From NCBI GenBank assembly GCA_934045905.1, contig OW203761.1, forward strand, positions 33,778,964 through 33,842,963: a stretch of DNA of 64,000 nt, written 5' to 3'. Shown in pieces: positions 24,201 through 37,200 of the stretch. The notes beneath the pieces were generated by a model. The model had not been told where the DNA came from. It searched no databases and was given only the letters and a program-made list of their open reading frames with translations. Every line of letters starts with the position of its first letter. Positions within the stretch are counted from its first letter, which is position 1. Source of the stretch: Leuctra nigra (lineage: Eukaryota; Arthropoda; Insecta; Plecoptera; Leuctridae). The position numbers and the translations under genes are program-made.

Positions 24201-27200
24201 GAAGATTTCGTTTAGAGCTGTGTTCTATAATTCAAGGCCACGCATTGGGTTCGGACCAATGGGAAGGCAGAGATTTGAATCGATTCGATTATTCGGGTCG
24301 ATCCATGGTTCGATATTCGATATTTTCGTAACCTACACTGACAGACAGACAATAACAAGGAAGAAAAAGTAAACACAAGAAAAAAGAATGACATTTGAAA
24401 TGTCAGCTTGAATAATGGCGCCAAAAAGCGCCTTCTAACCAAACATGTTAATGCCAAATCAAATTGAAGAGGGCGGTGGATCTAGCATTGCATATGTCAA
24501 GAATGTTCACGGTGTGGACTGAACATTGAAGCTACACATCCAATTCGCGGCGGGAATGTGCGAGTTTGATGTGTCGTGTGTACTGGACATAAGGCTGGGT
24601 AGGACCAACTTTGGATTAAGTTTATTATCGATGGTTAGTGGAAATTAGTGAATCTTAATGGCTGTGGAATTCGCGCCAACTTGATTCATTGGTTAACTGG
24701 CCACTAACAATCGATAGATAGCTAATCCAAAGTTGGTCCTACTTGGCCTAAATAAACAATTAGGTACCTATGGTCGGTGACAGGCAAAGATGAACCCTCT
24801 CTAGCATGGTCCGGCCTATACCTGGCCATGCTAAAGTGGGTTCAACTTTGCCTGTCCCCGACCGTAGTAGACTACTATCTAAATGAAGTGTGCATGGATT
24901 CTTGGTTTTCTAATAAGAAATACATAATGTACTGCACCTGTTGTTGTTGCTATTTATCTGAGTCGAACAGTCAATGTGCTGAGGTGCATATTATTGTTAT
25001 TTCAGGCCATCACCTGTTGACATGCCTGACTTCGACAACGTACAACACCTTGCATCGGCTCAGATAATTCCGAGGAACTCCAAGCTGAGCCTGGTCGTGT
25101 CGCATGACTCTCCAGCGCTTCTCGGAGAATGGTATCCCGTGACGGTCAGTCTTGCCAACGAGGAGAGCGGAACTGTGTCGGGCATCACGATCCATGTCAG
25201 TCTTCAGGCTAACAGCGAGGATCCCGGCTTGGAACAAGCCAGTACGTAACTTTCTCATTCTATTTCATGGATCAGCCTTAACAATTTAGATACACTTATA
25301 CTTGACCAGTGTAATTAATGGTGTCTACCAAATCAATGTTCAATCCTTAATACATACTTATTACACAATATCATATGATCAATGATATGACCTACTCTAT
25401 AAAAAGTTTTGAGTTGTATATTTTTTACAATAAAACAAAAAATTCCTTGTATATGCTATTCTGCAAGTTTTATTTTATATTTACTGCAAAATTCAGTAGA
25501 ATGGTGGAGATTTGAGTACAAATATTTCGGAATCCTCGAGTTCTGTGAATTGAAATTATTGTTTTGGTTTCAATTCTTTAAATTTTTGAATACTCTTGCT
25601 CTGAGAATGTATTCAGTGCGCAATGTGCATTATGATTGTTTTCTACTTTTCAGCTCAACTATGTGAAGATGTTGACGGAGAGTTAATTTCGTTACCAATG
25701 CAGCTTACTCTGAAAGACTTGAAGACAAGTGATAAATCCGAAAAAACATTCTTTTTGAGAGCTCACCGCATCGGAGATAGAAATCTGGCTGTGAAGGTAC
25801 GCTGGACCTGAAGATTCATTGGGTTCAATCTAGTTTCATTACTTGTTTGTTTTTAAACTAGGGCATGATGATAAAGTACAATGTAACATAGGTAACCAAT
25901 GCTGTCTTTCACAGGTAATGTACACGTTAGCAATGAATGATATTGAGACATCTTGTATGAAAGAAGAGATTATCAGCGTCCCCGTTGTCAAGCCATTTGA
26001 CGTCACCGCTAAGTTCTTCTCACTCAAATTCGAGCCGATTGCGAAGACATTTGCCAAGGAGCCATTTGTTGTTATGCCGTATGTTACTTGCGTCTCTCCG
26101 TGCCCTCTAGTCATCAAGAACTCTGGTGTTGAACTGGTAAACAGAATGATAGTTTCGTTTTGTCGATTATAAATATTTTTAAGTCTGCACCGGCCACGAG
26201 CAGATGAGAATGGATTCAATAACAAGATTCCATTTCTTCATGTTTGTTTTAACTGTTTTTAAGCTTACATATATTACTTTGACATTCAGTAAACCTCTAT
26301 GGTTGAGTTTTCTTGCTTCTTAGTTCTTATTGACGTGACAAAAAACAGTTAAAATATATATAAATTACCCAAGAATGGAGTCGATGTAGATTCTGTTTCC
26401 CATCTCTCGTGGTTATTCTGCCATGATCTCTTGAGATATGTGAGATCTGATTCTTCTGCAGTCGCAGCACGTGAGGTCTGTGGACTCGAAGATACAGTCT
26501 CAGCTGCGTGGAGTCTGTTTGAAGAATAATGAAACCGGTGCCGAAGCAATATGCGTCACAGTTGACGAGCCGAGTGAGCAGCCGGTAGCGCTAGGAGTCT
26601 ACACTCTGCTCTGGAGAAGGTATGTATGCTCGCTCAGGAATCATTATTATTGGAAATTAATCCAGTCTATGGTCCGTGTCACACGGAGTTGTCCGCCAGA
26701 CTTGGCCCCTAATGTTGCAAATAACCGGTTTTTTGTCCATCCCTCAGCCGCTGTGTGCGATCGCGCGGTCTTTCGAGACCTTCCCTCTTTCTCGGACAAG
26801 GGGTATTCAAAATATCATACAACTCCGTGTGACACGGACCATAGCTAGTTATTTCATTTCAGTTTCAGGTAAATTTCCATGCATAATGTGATGCATTGAT
26901 TTAGAACATGAGCATTTACACTTTGTTAGGACATTTGGACCGTGTTTAGCAATAAGGACCCAAGCGCCAATTCATTGAACTGAGATAATTGGACATTTGC
27001 GTACAGCCTTATATTAAAATCTGGGATACTTTCTTGACGTGAGACTTGTTATATATGATTAGATAACATATTGATATTACATTTTCAGGGACTATATTAC
27101 ATATTCAAGTGCGTATTTTAATAATATTAAAGAAAAACACGGCAAAAAGGGCTCTTGGTTCCTTTTTGCAAAAAGGAACCAAGCGACAAATATGTTGTTT

Positions 27201-30200
27201 TTATAGTGTTTTGTGAATTTTGTGTGGTATACAAGAAATATTTTAATTGTATTTCATCAAAAGCAATCAAATGGAGCAAAAATATCAGAAGTATATGTAA
27301 GTATATTATACATAGGTTAGCTTTAATTACCTATGGCGCTTGGATCTTTATTGCAAAGCTTTCAATGATCCTTGTTATACTTTTACATGTTAAAGTGGCG
27401 CTTGGATCCTTATTGCGTATCTAGATTTCTGACTTTGGCGCTTGGTTCCTTTTTCATTTTCTATTTTATTGCGTTTAATGGGCATTACAGGCCTGCTGTC
27501 GCTTGGATCTTATTTGTTTTATGTTCTCTGAACCAAGTTAAATATATTTCCACAGCTAACTCGAAAACCTCAAAATGTCGCTTGGTTCCTTATTGCTAAA
27601 CACGGTCCATTTGAAAGTACATAGGTAATTTTACAGTTCAATACAATAAATAAAATAAAGCTATTGTGGTGAGAACATAATATTGATTGTAAATCAATGA
27701 GTGAATCTAATTGGGATAATCACTTTCTTAGTTGGATGAGGATTGCTAGAGAACACATTAATTAATAATTTTTATTGATAATCTTGTTCATGCATATTGT
27801 TTACATATGAAGGTATTGTTCACTTCAAATTTTCGGCTGATTTAAGAGCAGTAATTTAAATATAACTTAGGTGGGATGGATTGAATTTTCATACCTGCAT
27901 TTGAGAAATTAATTAATATCTCTCATATTTTATTTCTCTCTCCACCTTCATTTAACCCCTCTCCATTGAAATCTAGAAAACATTTTGACATTTTGACCAT
28001 TTACTGGCAAGTCCTAGCCTCATCGTCGGTTAGCCAATGAATCTGGGAATTCTGTACTACTTGTAGAGAAGGCAGCAAGGGCCAGGTGACGAGCAGCAGC
28101 GTGACGATGCCGACCGTGCACGTCGATCCCGCACCTCTCTACATCGAGATGACTCTGCCTGCGCACGGCTGGGTGCGCACTCCCATGGCGGTGTCATACA
28201 GCGTGCGCAACCACACTGCGCAACTGCTGGAGCTGGAGCTCAACATGGAGCCGAGCGACGCATTCATGTTTGCAGGACACAAGCAGGTGGGTTCTCTCAT
28301 ACAAAATGATTTGTTACACATACTTGCTTCATGGGTTTTGTACAAATTAGGGTCAATTAAACTGTGTGATGGTTATCTAATAGCAGTACACATGACACAT
28401 TGAATGTTTGCATTGTCGGGGATGTCTAATGTACAAGGTCACATTTAAAGCGCGGATGCTAACGTTTAGAAATAGGTTCTAAAAACCAAGTCCACCTGCA
28501 ATGTGTGAGTTGGATGTGTCGTATGCCATGGATATAATTATTAACAAACATTACTTTTTAAAGATGAACACACTTTATAAGCAGTATTTTATTGTACAAG
28601 CAGTTGTTTCAAAAACTATTTGTTTATTTTTAACTACCTTTAACCATAACTTCATAACTACCCAAGTTTCAAATGTTAATTATTTATTGGCAAATGTCTG
28701 TCAATAATATTTCATTGATATTTCACAATGATATTTCATTTGAATATCGATATCATTGACTAACACCTCTGTACCGGAATATGAAACTGCCATGCCAATA
28801 CCACTATAACGCACGGCCCTCGTTTGTACCATTGCGTGATACTCTGATCCCGCCTCCCGGGCGTCCAGCCACTGCAACCGTCAGATTTTGACACAGCATA
28901 CAAACTTATTTCCGTTATGAAAACTCAGTAGACCATGTCTAGTACACTTTTCAATCATCTAAGAAGGTATTGCTCACATGTTTTGTGAGATTAAGGTATT
29001 TAGGTAAAAGTAGTTTGGTGTAATTCATTCGCATCTCTAGAACAAGTTGCTACGGAAGTCCAGCCCCCTCCTTCTCTAGACGTGTTGTGATTCGCGTGCG
29101 GCATTTTTATTTGACTACAACCGTAGTGCCGTTAAAAGTAAACGATTTGCCTATCCCCCAGTTTTGATTGTCAATGTCGATATCTTACATCTGCCATGTT
29201 GCCACATGTACTAGATTCCACGTTGTGTTTCAGCTCCAGATCCGGCTGTTACCCGAGTCTGACCGCATCCTTTACTACAACTTGTATCCGCTTCTGTCGG
29301 GTCTCGTGCAGCTGCCTCGGCTCCGCTTGACCGTCACCGACCGCGGAGACTCGCCACTTCGACAGCTGCAAGTTGCGGAGTTACTGGACCGCGCTCTGCC
29401 CACTCACGTCTTCGTTATGGTATTACTCTTGTTCGTTTATTGAGCCACATCTAATACGTCATTATAATGTATGGACAGCCATGAGTGGCCACACTGGCCT
29501 GTAGGCCAATTCTTGAGTGAACACATTTTGAAACCATTACGTTGCCTTGTATAAGACATGGAAAAGTTGAAGGCTACAACCCAATTGTCAACTTTTCTAC
29601 GTTTTAAACAATGAAAACGTAATTGGTTTCAAAACGTGAAAACTCAAGAATTGGCCTCCTGGGGAGGGCTGTTGTGTCCGTGTACATTTGTCATGAGATT
29701 ACAAATAATGGAATATAATGTAATCATCCACATTCTAATGCAGGATAGTGACTTTGCTACGAATACAACTATAAGAGCTGTTTAAAAAATTGTTTGTTAG
29801 TGGATATTTTGCAATCATGCCCCTCTTGGTTTAGTTATGCACAATTTCACAGTTTATTTTTGAAATTTAATTTAATTTTTGAGTTTAGTATTTTGAAATA
29901 CTAATTGCAAAGTCGTCATTATGGTATGTCTCACCCACATATAAGACGCACCCCAGTTTTTGGAAGTCTGCTTTTATAAAACACTTGGTAGGTAGGTATT
30001 TCCCTAAGGTTTTAAGAATGTAAATAACTGAGAATACCTGGAGTTTGTTCGTGTGCTAATATAATCGAGCGTGACATCATAGTGACGTCCTTCCAGACGA
30101 AATAGGTTGCATTCAATATGCCACGTCAGTTTATTATTTTGTTAGGTCTGACGTCAGGTGGCCATGAAACCGTATGAAATTTGTCTCGAATGATCTTGAA

Positions 30201-30333
30201 AATAGGCACCCTGAGGCTTAGGTATATTTGAGTAAATATGGTACAATAGGTATTAGCTGTAATACATATACATTTTCTCTTACAGCCCCAAGGAAAGAAG
30301 GTCAGCACTTCAGTGATTACAGTATCATCATAG
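18248..30333 (+). CDS. TRAPPC11: TRAPPC11, trafficking protein particle complex subunit 11
   Basis: Complete 15-exon model: 18248-18451, 18584-19113, 20198-20567, 21034-21207, 21286-21419, 21963-22128, 22699-22943, 23468-23782, 25006-25241, 25654-25796, 25915-26136, 26462-26619, 28067-28286, 29234-29419, 30286-30333. All junctions are GT-AG and all phases agree, giving 1,116 codons plus stop (human about 1,133). The product aligns end to end with the human protein as I remember it: FDFPVELC at the start, [37 protein letters not shown] with [14 protein letters not shown]-like [41 protein letters not shown] and finally FVMPQGK. The foie gras domain covers roughly the second quarter and the Gryzun region the C-terminal half. 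It is a subunit of TRAPP III, acting in ER-Golgi transport and autophagy. The start is the first ATG, 4 bp after an acceptor, so a non-coding leader exon is likely. Confidence 0.97.
19321..20168. mobile_element. Helitron-like non-coding repeat, full copy in TRAPPC11 intron 2
   Basis: Starts ATTGAGCGAGCGAAGCGAGC and ends with the hairpin AACGC...GCGTT, then TTCCTAG followed by T. About 850 bp with no coding capacity. Related copies are at 35326-36231 and 50404-51404, with fragments elsewhere. The hairpin near a CTAG end with a T flank and no visible target duplication fits Helitron-type elements. The usual 5' TC is not seen. Confidence 0.7.
24100..24588. mobile_element. MITE with ~55-bp terminal inverted repeats in TRAPPC11 intron 8
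   Basis: The left end GTCCAGTACACACGACACAT and the right end are near-perfect inverted copies extending through the CCGCCGCGAATTGGATGTGT stretch. The element is 489 bp and has no coding capacity. A degenerate relative lies at about 28384-28541. Confidence 0.85.
24592..24749. mobile_element. palindromic MITE, TAGGACCAACTTTGGATTA family
   Basis: The left arm GGTAGGACCAACTTTGGATT is mirrored by AATCCAAAGTTGGTCCTAC at the right. An inner pair ATCGATGGTTAGTG / CACTAACAATCGAT is also inverted. It abuts the MITE ending at 24588. Relatives lie at 31885-32030 and 44308-44450. Confidence 0.85.
24771..24866. mobile_element. small foldback MITE (GGTCGGTGACAGGCAAAG)
   Basis: The arms GGTCGGTGACAGGCAAAGA and its inverted form at the right enclose CTAGCATGG / CCATGCTA. 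About 96 bp. A half copy lies at about 50114-50155 in the second carboxypeptidase unit. Confidence 0.75.
26667..26844. mobile_element. MITE with CTATGGTCCGTGTCACACGG termini
   Basis: The terminal inverted repeats of about 26 bp are nearly perfect. Total length is 178 bp, in TRAPPC11 intron 12, starting about 48 bp after the exon 12 donor. Confidence 0.85.
26937..27608. mobile_element. MITE with iterated internal CGCTTGGNTCCTTATTGC motifs
   Basis: The ends GGACCGTGTTTAGCAATAAG and its inverted copy bound a 672-bp element flanked by ATTT on both sides. The sub-terminal motif CGCTTGG(A/T)TC(C/T)TTATTG recurs inside at about 27150-27185 (as a palindromic pair), 27335, 27397, 27437, 27499 and 27577. 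No coding capacity. Confidence 0.8.
28384..28541. mobile_element. degenerate relative of the 24100-24588 MITE
   Basis: Left CAGTACACATGACACATTGAA and right GTGTGAGTTGGATGTGTCGT correspond to the two ends of the longer element. The internal part is mostly lost. Confidence 0.5.
29473..29679. repeat. foldback repeat in TRAPPC11 intron 14
   Basis: The left arm (GGCCAATTCTTGAGTGAACA, then TTTTGAAACCATTACGTT) is mirrored by AACGTAATTGGTTTCAAAAC and TGAAAACTCAAGAATTGGCC at the right. GGACAGCC and GGCTGTTGTGTCC form the outer ends. Confidence 0.65.
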
Positions 30334-31209
30334 AAGCATGCTTCAACACTTAATTAGGTAGGTAATTAAAAGGCGAACAACCTAAAATAATATTAAATAT
30401 ATTTATATAATGTACACATTCACATAATTTACTCAAAACTAGGAAGGTATGACATAATATTTACTAGAGTATCTACAATTATTTTATTATAGCAAATGCT
30501 TCATTCCATACCTACTCTCTTGTATTTATATTTCACATTTTGTTATCTATCTCTATAGTACTAACATTATTTAGCTAGTTCTCAGTTTGTAAATTATGTA
30601 TTTTACATAAAGTATTAACCACTAATGATTGGGCTCTTCCTCTGGACCTATCTGTCAAATGCATGTCAAAAGCCTTGAAAATGGAATAAGAGGCCCCTCT
30701 TATGAGGGGATGATAGAGGGTGGAGATGTAATTTAAAATTACAATTGTGTTAATATGCCAGAATTATGAGTCGTCTGCTTCTACCACTAGTTTAATCCTC
30801 AAGATGAGAAAATGTGGCGTACATACCAACATAATGCTTATTAACAAATGCATTTGGTATCACTTTTCATTTAAAGTTGAGTACCATATATTTTCCTGTT
30901 GAGACTTTATATAGGTTAATGAGTCCATTACACAATTTTGTGTTTCATTAACGTTATCATAAACTAATGACCTGTATACTGGCGGGTATTGTGCAATTCA
31001 ATTAAACAATAAAAGAATTATAGTATTAACAATAGATAATTTTTGTACATTAAGCAGGTTTTACCTACTTATCATCCTCCTACATTTTGTTTTTCTGTAA
31101 CTTAAGGCAGTGAAAAATACATCACTACGAACTAGAAGAAATTGCAGCAATCATAGTTTTCATTTTAACATCTTATACTATTAGTATTTTGTCAAAAACA
31201 AAAAAAGTC
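30334..31209. other. convergent intergenic spacer between TRAPPC11 and carboxypeptidase copy 1
   Basis: The two genes end tail to tail here. ATTAAA at 30365-30370 is a possible TRAPPC11 polyadenylation signal. From about 30640 the sequence aligns with 42970 onward, marking the left edge of the segmental duplication. Confidence 0.55.
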
Positions 31210-34200
31210 TTATATTTGTATAAAGATATGCACACTTACTATTCCTAAAATTACTGCTAGATGTGAGATAATAGTGTGTAAGTTACTAGAGCCACTCTCC
31301 ATGTATGAGGTTGTTATTGCAATCAATGAGCCTGGAATTACTTTTTGAGAATCGTCGTTGTTCAGTGTGTTCGGATAAACCGCCGTTGAGGTTGAAACTT
31401 CGTTTGGAATGGAATTAATTTTCGGCATGGTTGAAGCAGGCTCGTCCGTACTGGACATCTCTGGGGTTGTCATCGTGATCGGCAGGTCGATGTGCAGCCA
31501 TGTTGCATTATGCCGCTCACCCATGGAGGCGTTTGCCACCGAGAAGTCAATGGTTGACACGGGGTAGTCGCTTGTGTGTATCTGAGCAAATGAAAACAGT
31601 TATGCATTTCAGTTATTGTGGTATTTTCTGATTGGAAATTATTTACAAAGAATGTTTCGGCCGACATTCAGTTTTATCAGCCATCATTATAAAAACAGTT
31701 GGATAATATATTGTTAAATGGTCATGAAAGGTATACTCAACTAGTAGAGGTGTTTAAAATAATGTTGTCTGTTCATTAAATGGTCTACTTTTTAATTCGA
31801 TAATCGTAATTGATATCGTTTTCATAATAAGAAGTTATAGAAGTACCTATTACAAATACACATAATAAGAATTTTTCTTAAACTGTGTTAAGGTCAGATA
31901 CGACCAACTTTGGATTAAATTAACTATCGATGGTTATGGATAATTGGATTAGGATTCACTAATAAGTATAATAAGATTCAATAAATTACACTAACCATCC
32001 ATATCCGAGTGGTAATTAAATTCTATTTTCTGTTATGAAACTGCACAACAACTTTTACTTTTGTGAACCAATCATGAAATCTCTAATTATTATTAGATGT
32101 AGAATTAGTATTATTAATGTCATGTTCGAAATCAACAATAATACCTCCAGTTTGTAATCGCCTGGCATAAGAATCCTCCAGAATTCTCCTCTTGCATTTG
32201 TCTGGAACCCGACGGTCCGGTTAACAATGTACAGTTGTGCATGAACCACTTTGTCACCATGTCGCACGATTCCTTTCACCCCTCGATGCGCTTGCCCCAC
32301 ATACTCCACCAATGCCTGGAAAATTGCCATGAAAATAATGGTTTAGCTTCAAATTTTAATAATTTTGATAATATTGATCAATACATCAATCAATGTGTTA
32401 TAAATTCTTGCAATTAAAAATGCTCACAATAACGCAAAGTCTAGTAATGCATTCTAAAAAGTGATTTGTATCGGTGCCAATCTGTAAACTCTGTTAATCA
32501 TCTGTAAAGAAATTGATCTCAATTGACCTTTGTTAGTCTTGGATGGCTTTGCAAAATGTCAACTTTGGTATAGGTAAGGAAATAATTATCAAAGATGACT
32601 TCTGGCATTGGAAGGATTGTACCAATTCGTTAACGGAGACAGATTTTCAATTCAGTAACTTTTATGCACCTAAAACGTCCGTATGTTGAACATATTGTCT
32701 ATGTTCATTGAGACAGACACCATCTTACCAATGGCGTTTTAGAGGTGATTCTTCCTCTTAAGGTGATACTAGCGCTCGGTCGTTTTAGAAAATTGAGAGA
32801 GAAAAATTGTTTAATAAGTGGGTGTAACTTTGATAAGATGTTCCATGATCTGTCTGATTGCATATTAGTAGCATTTTTTCATTTTTGATCGGTGCCTTGT
32901 TAATTAGGCGCCGGTTATTCAACAAAACCGCACAAAACTATGAAATTTCCGATACGATTGGAGACCAAACCCGTTAACTAATTGATCTCAAATTTTAATC
33001 ATGATTAGATGAAGGACAAACTTAGGGATATCACTTGGCACAATTTTTTAAATTTAATTTTATACGGCACCCAATGAGAAAAGAAAATAGCTATTTTTTC
33101 ACCAAAAAAATCCACTAATTATTACTAATTAACGAAACTAAAAATTATAAATGTACCAAGGGATAACCCTAAGTTTATCTTTTATCTAATCACGATTAAA
33201 ATTTCAAATCATTTGGTCAAACCATTTCGTCTCCAATCGTATCAAAAAAGTGTCTACAAACAGCAGCAAAATCGCTCGCGCTTGCACCACCTTAATATTG
33301 AAATTTTTTACCAAATCGGAAGATTGTGTTCAAAAGTATACAATGATTCTAGGTTGAGTTTACACTTTACATGAGCGCTACTTCAGCGTGATCAGAGGAA
33401 GTGTGACCTGTACTGCGCAAATAAAAGGGTGATTAATGGTATTGCGCTCTCAGCTCGCTAAAATCATGTGGAATTATGTGAATTTCGTACCTCTCGATTT
33501 TCTCCCCAAAGCGTCTCCAGCTCTTGTGCAAGTGGGTATTTGCAACATCCAATCTCCAACGTTAATTCCAAACAACCAGCCTTGCAGTAATTGTAATCTT
33601 GCATTCCACCTGAGTAAAAGTAATTTTTTTACTAATACTTTTCTGCGTAATTATTTTACTTAGATTCTGATTCAAGTTACATACCTAGTACATTATACCA
33701 TGCGGCACCGTTGGTGATACCGTCTTTGAATACCGTCTTGGTACATACGGTTCCTTGATGCATTGTAGGGTGAGTGTTCGCATATGTCCTTGACAAGTGT
33801 TTAAATATATCATCGTCAGGTGTTAGGTTTTCAGAGAGATTAAGCAAACCTGCAAAACCCGCAGTACAAATATTTTTTATTGGATTGTTGGAAAATTAAT
33901 CAAAAAGTTGTAAACAAGTAGTAAACATCGATGGAAAAAGTGCAGAACAAAAGCAACAACGTTATTAAGCGAGCATCATTACAGTACTCCTATGGTACTT
34001 TATATGTTTGTTTCTTTGTTTCTTTGTTTGTTTTTGTATAAAATGTAGCATAATATCTCCGAAATATTTTTTAAACGAGATCCAGTGAATGTCTGATAAT
34101 TAAAACTGGAACCATTCAACCAAGAAACTTGAAATTTTGCATGGTCATTTTGGGACCAACATATAGTTTAGGTGTTTTGGACAATTTTCAGACAAATCTG

Positions 34201-37200
34201 TCAAGAACTCTTTACGTTCTCTTGAACTCGTGAATTTTCTGCTGACATGCGTCAAAGTAGCAGGGATAATTTTGTCTTTGACTTTATTTTCAAGCGTGAA
34301 AATATTCGTAAAATGTCAAACTTGGCATTTTACAAACATTTTAGGTACCTATTCTTGTTTTGAAATAACACAAAAAAAGCTTGACAAAAAGCTTGACATT
34401 TTAATTTTTAATTTTTTGTCATTATTATCAAGCTTGAAAATATTTGTAAAAGTCAAGTTTGACAATTTACAAACATTTTAGGTAGGTATGCTTGTTTTGA
34501 AATATTTGTCAAATTTATTCCAATTACATTCAAAGAAAAAATTATCACTGCTACTTTTACGCATGCCATCTTCTAGATTTTAGAGCAGAAACTTTCACAG
34601 AAATATTAATTCGCATGCAATATGAAGTCTCGCTTGTCAACGTGTTACACAGACCCTAATAATACAAAATAATCCTAATAATACAATGTGCAGTTAGTTA
34701 TTTCCAGTGTGCCACATAATTATCCTAGGCGAGAAAAAAAATCACATTACATGCATATTATAAATTCAAACCGTAGTTGAGCACTTTCCGAATCTCTGTG
34801 TTGTCACGGTTTTCACCAGTCTTGTAAAGTTTAGAGCTAGTTGCCTCCCAAACTGTGAAACATATTATTATAATTAAAATTATCTTATGACATGGCGATG
34901 TTATTATTTTATAAAATGAGAGTTGAATTTTAATTTGTACTCACCTCTATTAGGATTGTTGTCGTACGGATAGTTTGCGACCAACTCGCCTCCATGAAGA
35001 CTTGCCGACAACACGAACTGTGTCGTATTTAACCACTTAATCACTGCCGTCATCTCCGGTTGCTCAGGTATACTGCTAGCTTTTTCACAATATGGAAAAT
35101 TTCTATTCAGATCCTTTCTTTTGAAATTCTCCCTGGAAAAAAAAATTAATTGGAGAATAAACAGGGCAAGATTCATGGATCATAGCTTAGTTCACACTAG
35201 TAAGACACGGTTCTCTCACTTGACAAATGAAAGTGAAGCCTTTCCAGGTGGCAGGTACCCAGCAATTTTCGTAATTTTGATGGAATAGCACTTATATCAG
35301 CTACTGGTGGTAAAAATATGAACTAATTGAGCGAGCGTAGCGAGCGTCACCACGGTACACTTATGGCACTTTCTCTGTGTGTTTTTTTTTTTTTTTTTTT
35401 TTTTGTGTTCACTGCCCAGGTCAAACCGCACAACCAATCGATCTGAAATTTTGTACACATACTAACGTAATCTATGCGATCCCTGGGATCTTTTCTGAAC
35501 GAGATCCTGTGATTGGTTCAAATTTTATAAAAATTATCTTTCGATTGGTTGGTTCGATCAATTTGAAATTTAGCAAAGTCATTGCAACCAACATTGTACC
35601 CAATCAAAAAAAAATTTCAGCCAAATCCTCCAATTGGTTCAAATTTGAAACCATTTTTCCTGTGATTTTTGAAATTTAAACTGGAACCGATTGACCGACC
35701 AACTAAAAACTTCGCATGGTCATTGGTACCAACATTTAAGGTATTTTTGACAAATTTTCACTCTAATCTGTCGTTATTTTCAAAAGTTTTTGTCATTTTA
35801 GGGACATTTTGCGTGTTGGCTGTCAAATTCACGGCGACTTCGAATCTACAGTTCAAGGCAAGGTAGTTAGAGCAGAAAGTTTTAAACGATATGAAACTAA
35901 TAATGACCGTTCAACAGATTGATCTGATATTGTGTACACACACTACATATCATATCATATGGGTGGTCCCAGGTATATTTTTTTAACGAGATCCTGTGAT
36001 TTTTGAAAATTAACAAGGAACCGTTCAATCATAAAGGTTTAATCGATCAACTTAAAACTTAGCAAGGATTGGCACCAATATTTTTGGAGATTTTGGAGAT
36101 TTTTATACAAGTCTGTGACGAAACTAAAGAATTGTTGGCTTTTAATGACATTCGATAGACATAATTTCGGTTCGAGGTGTTGCGTGTATCCGTGCTCGCT
36201 CATCAACGCGTTACACAGAGCGTTTTCCTAGTATGATAATTTACCCATTGAGCCGTCATTCACTATGGAGATAATAGATGGAGCTGCGCCATCAAATAAA
36301 CGAATTTCCCGAATAACAGGGTCTGAATAGGCTTCACTTCAGCCAATGTTAATGGTATAGGAGTAAACGAACCTTGCCTTAGTAGTATGAATGTAGTAAT
36401 GATGTCCATGAATCTTGAACAGGGCTAGAGGCCATTTATTTCATAAAAATAATTATTTTTGCGATTGGTAAATAAAAATATATGGCTTATGGCTCTTTCT
36501 CTGTATATTTTTTTGTGTTTTTGGCCAGGTCCTTTCAACCAATGGATCTGAAATTTTTTACACACTAATGTCATATTAGCAGTCTTATACGTTTTGAAGG
36601 ACATCCTGTGATTTTGAAAATAAAACTCGAATCGTTTGACTTATCAACTACAAACTTATGTGGTCATCATTGGGACTAACAATTTAGATATATTTTTGAC
36701 AATTTTATTTTCAGACTACCTAATCTGTCTTCATATTCAAAAGTTATTGACATTTTATGGCCATTTTATGCTAATCTCAAAATATTTGCAAATTTATGCC
36801 AATAATTTACAGATATTTTATCACTGCTCTCTTGGCACTTCAGTTCCAAGGTAAGTAGAGCAGAAACTTGCAAACGCTATCAAATCGCATGCAAAACAAA
36901 GGCTCGTTCATCAACGCTTTACATAGAGCGTTTGCCTAGTACCTAGTCATTTAGTAAATATTTCTTACAAGTTACTATTTCAAATTTAATCGCATAAAAT
37001 ATTTTTTATTCATTTTGGATATTTAACTATGGAAAGTATTAAATAATGATAATTTTGAATTTTATTTGTGAATACTGGTGCCATGTGACGGATTTCAAAG
37101 GTTGGGCGTTACGAGATGTAGGTTTTACGAGATGTAGAACGCTTTTCATGCTTTTTGACGTACTGGGTCAAAAATGTAAATGTCACTAATAAAATGTATA

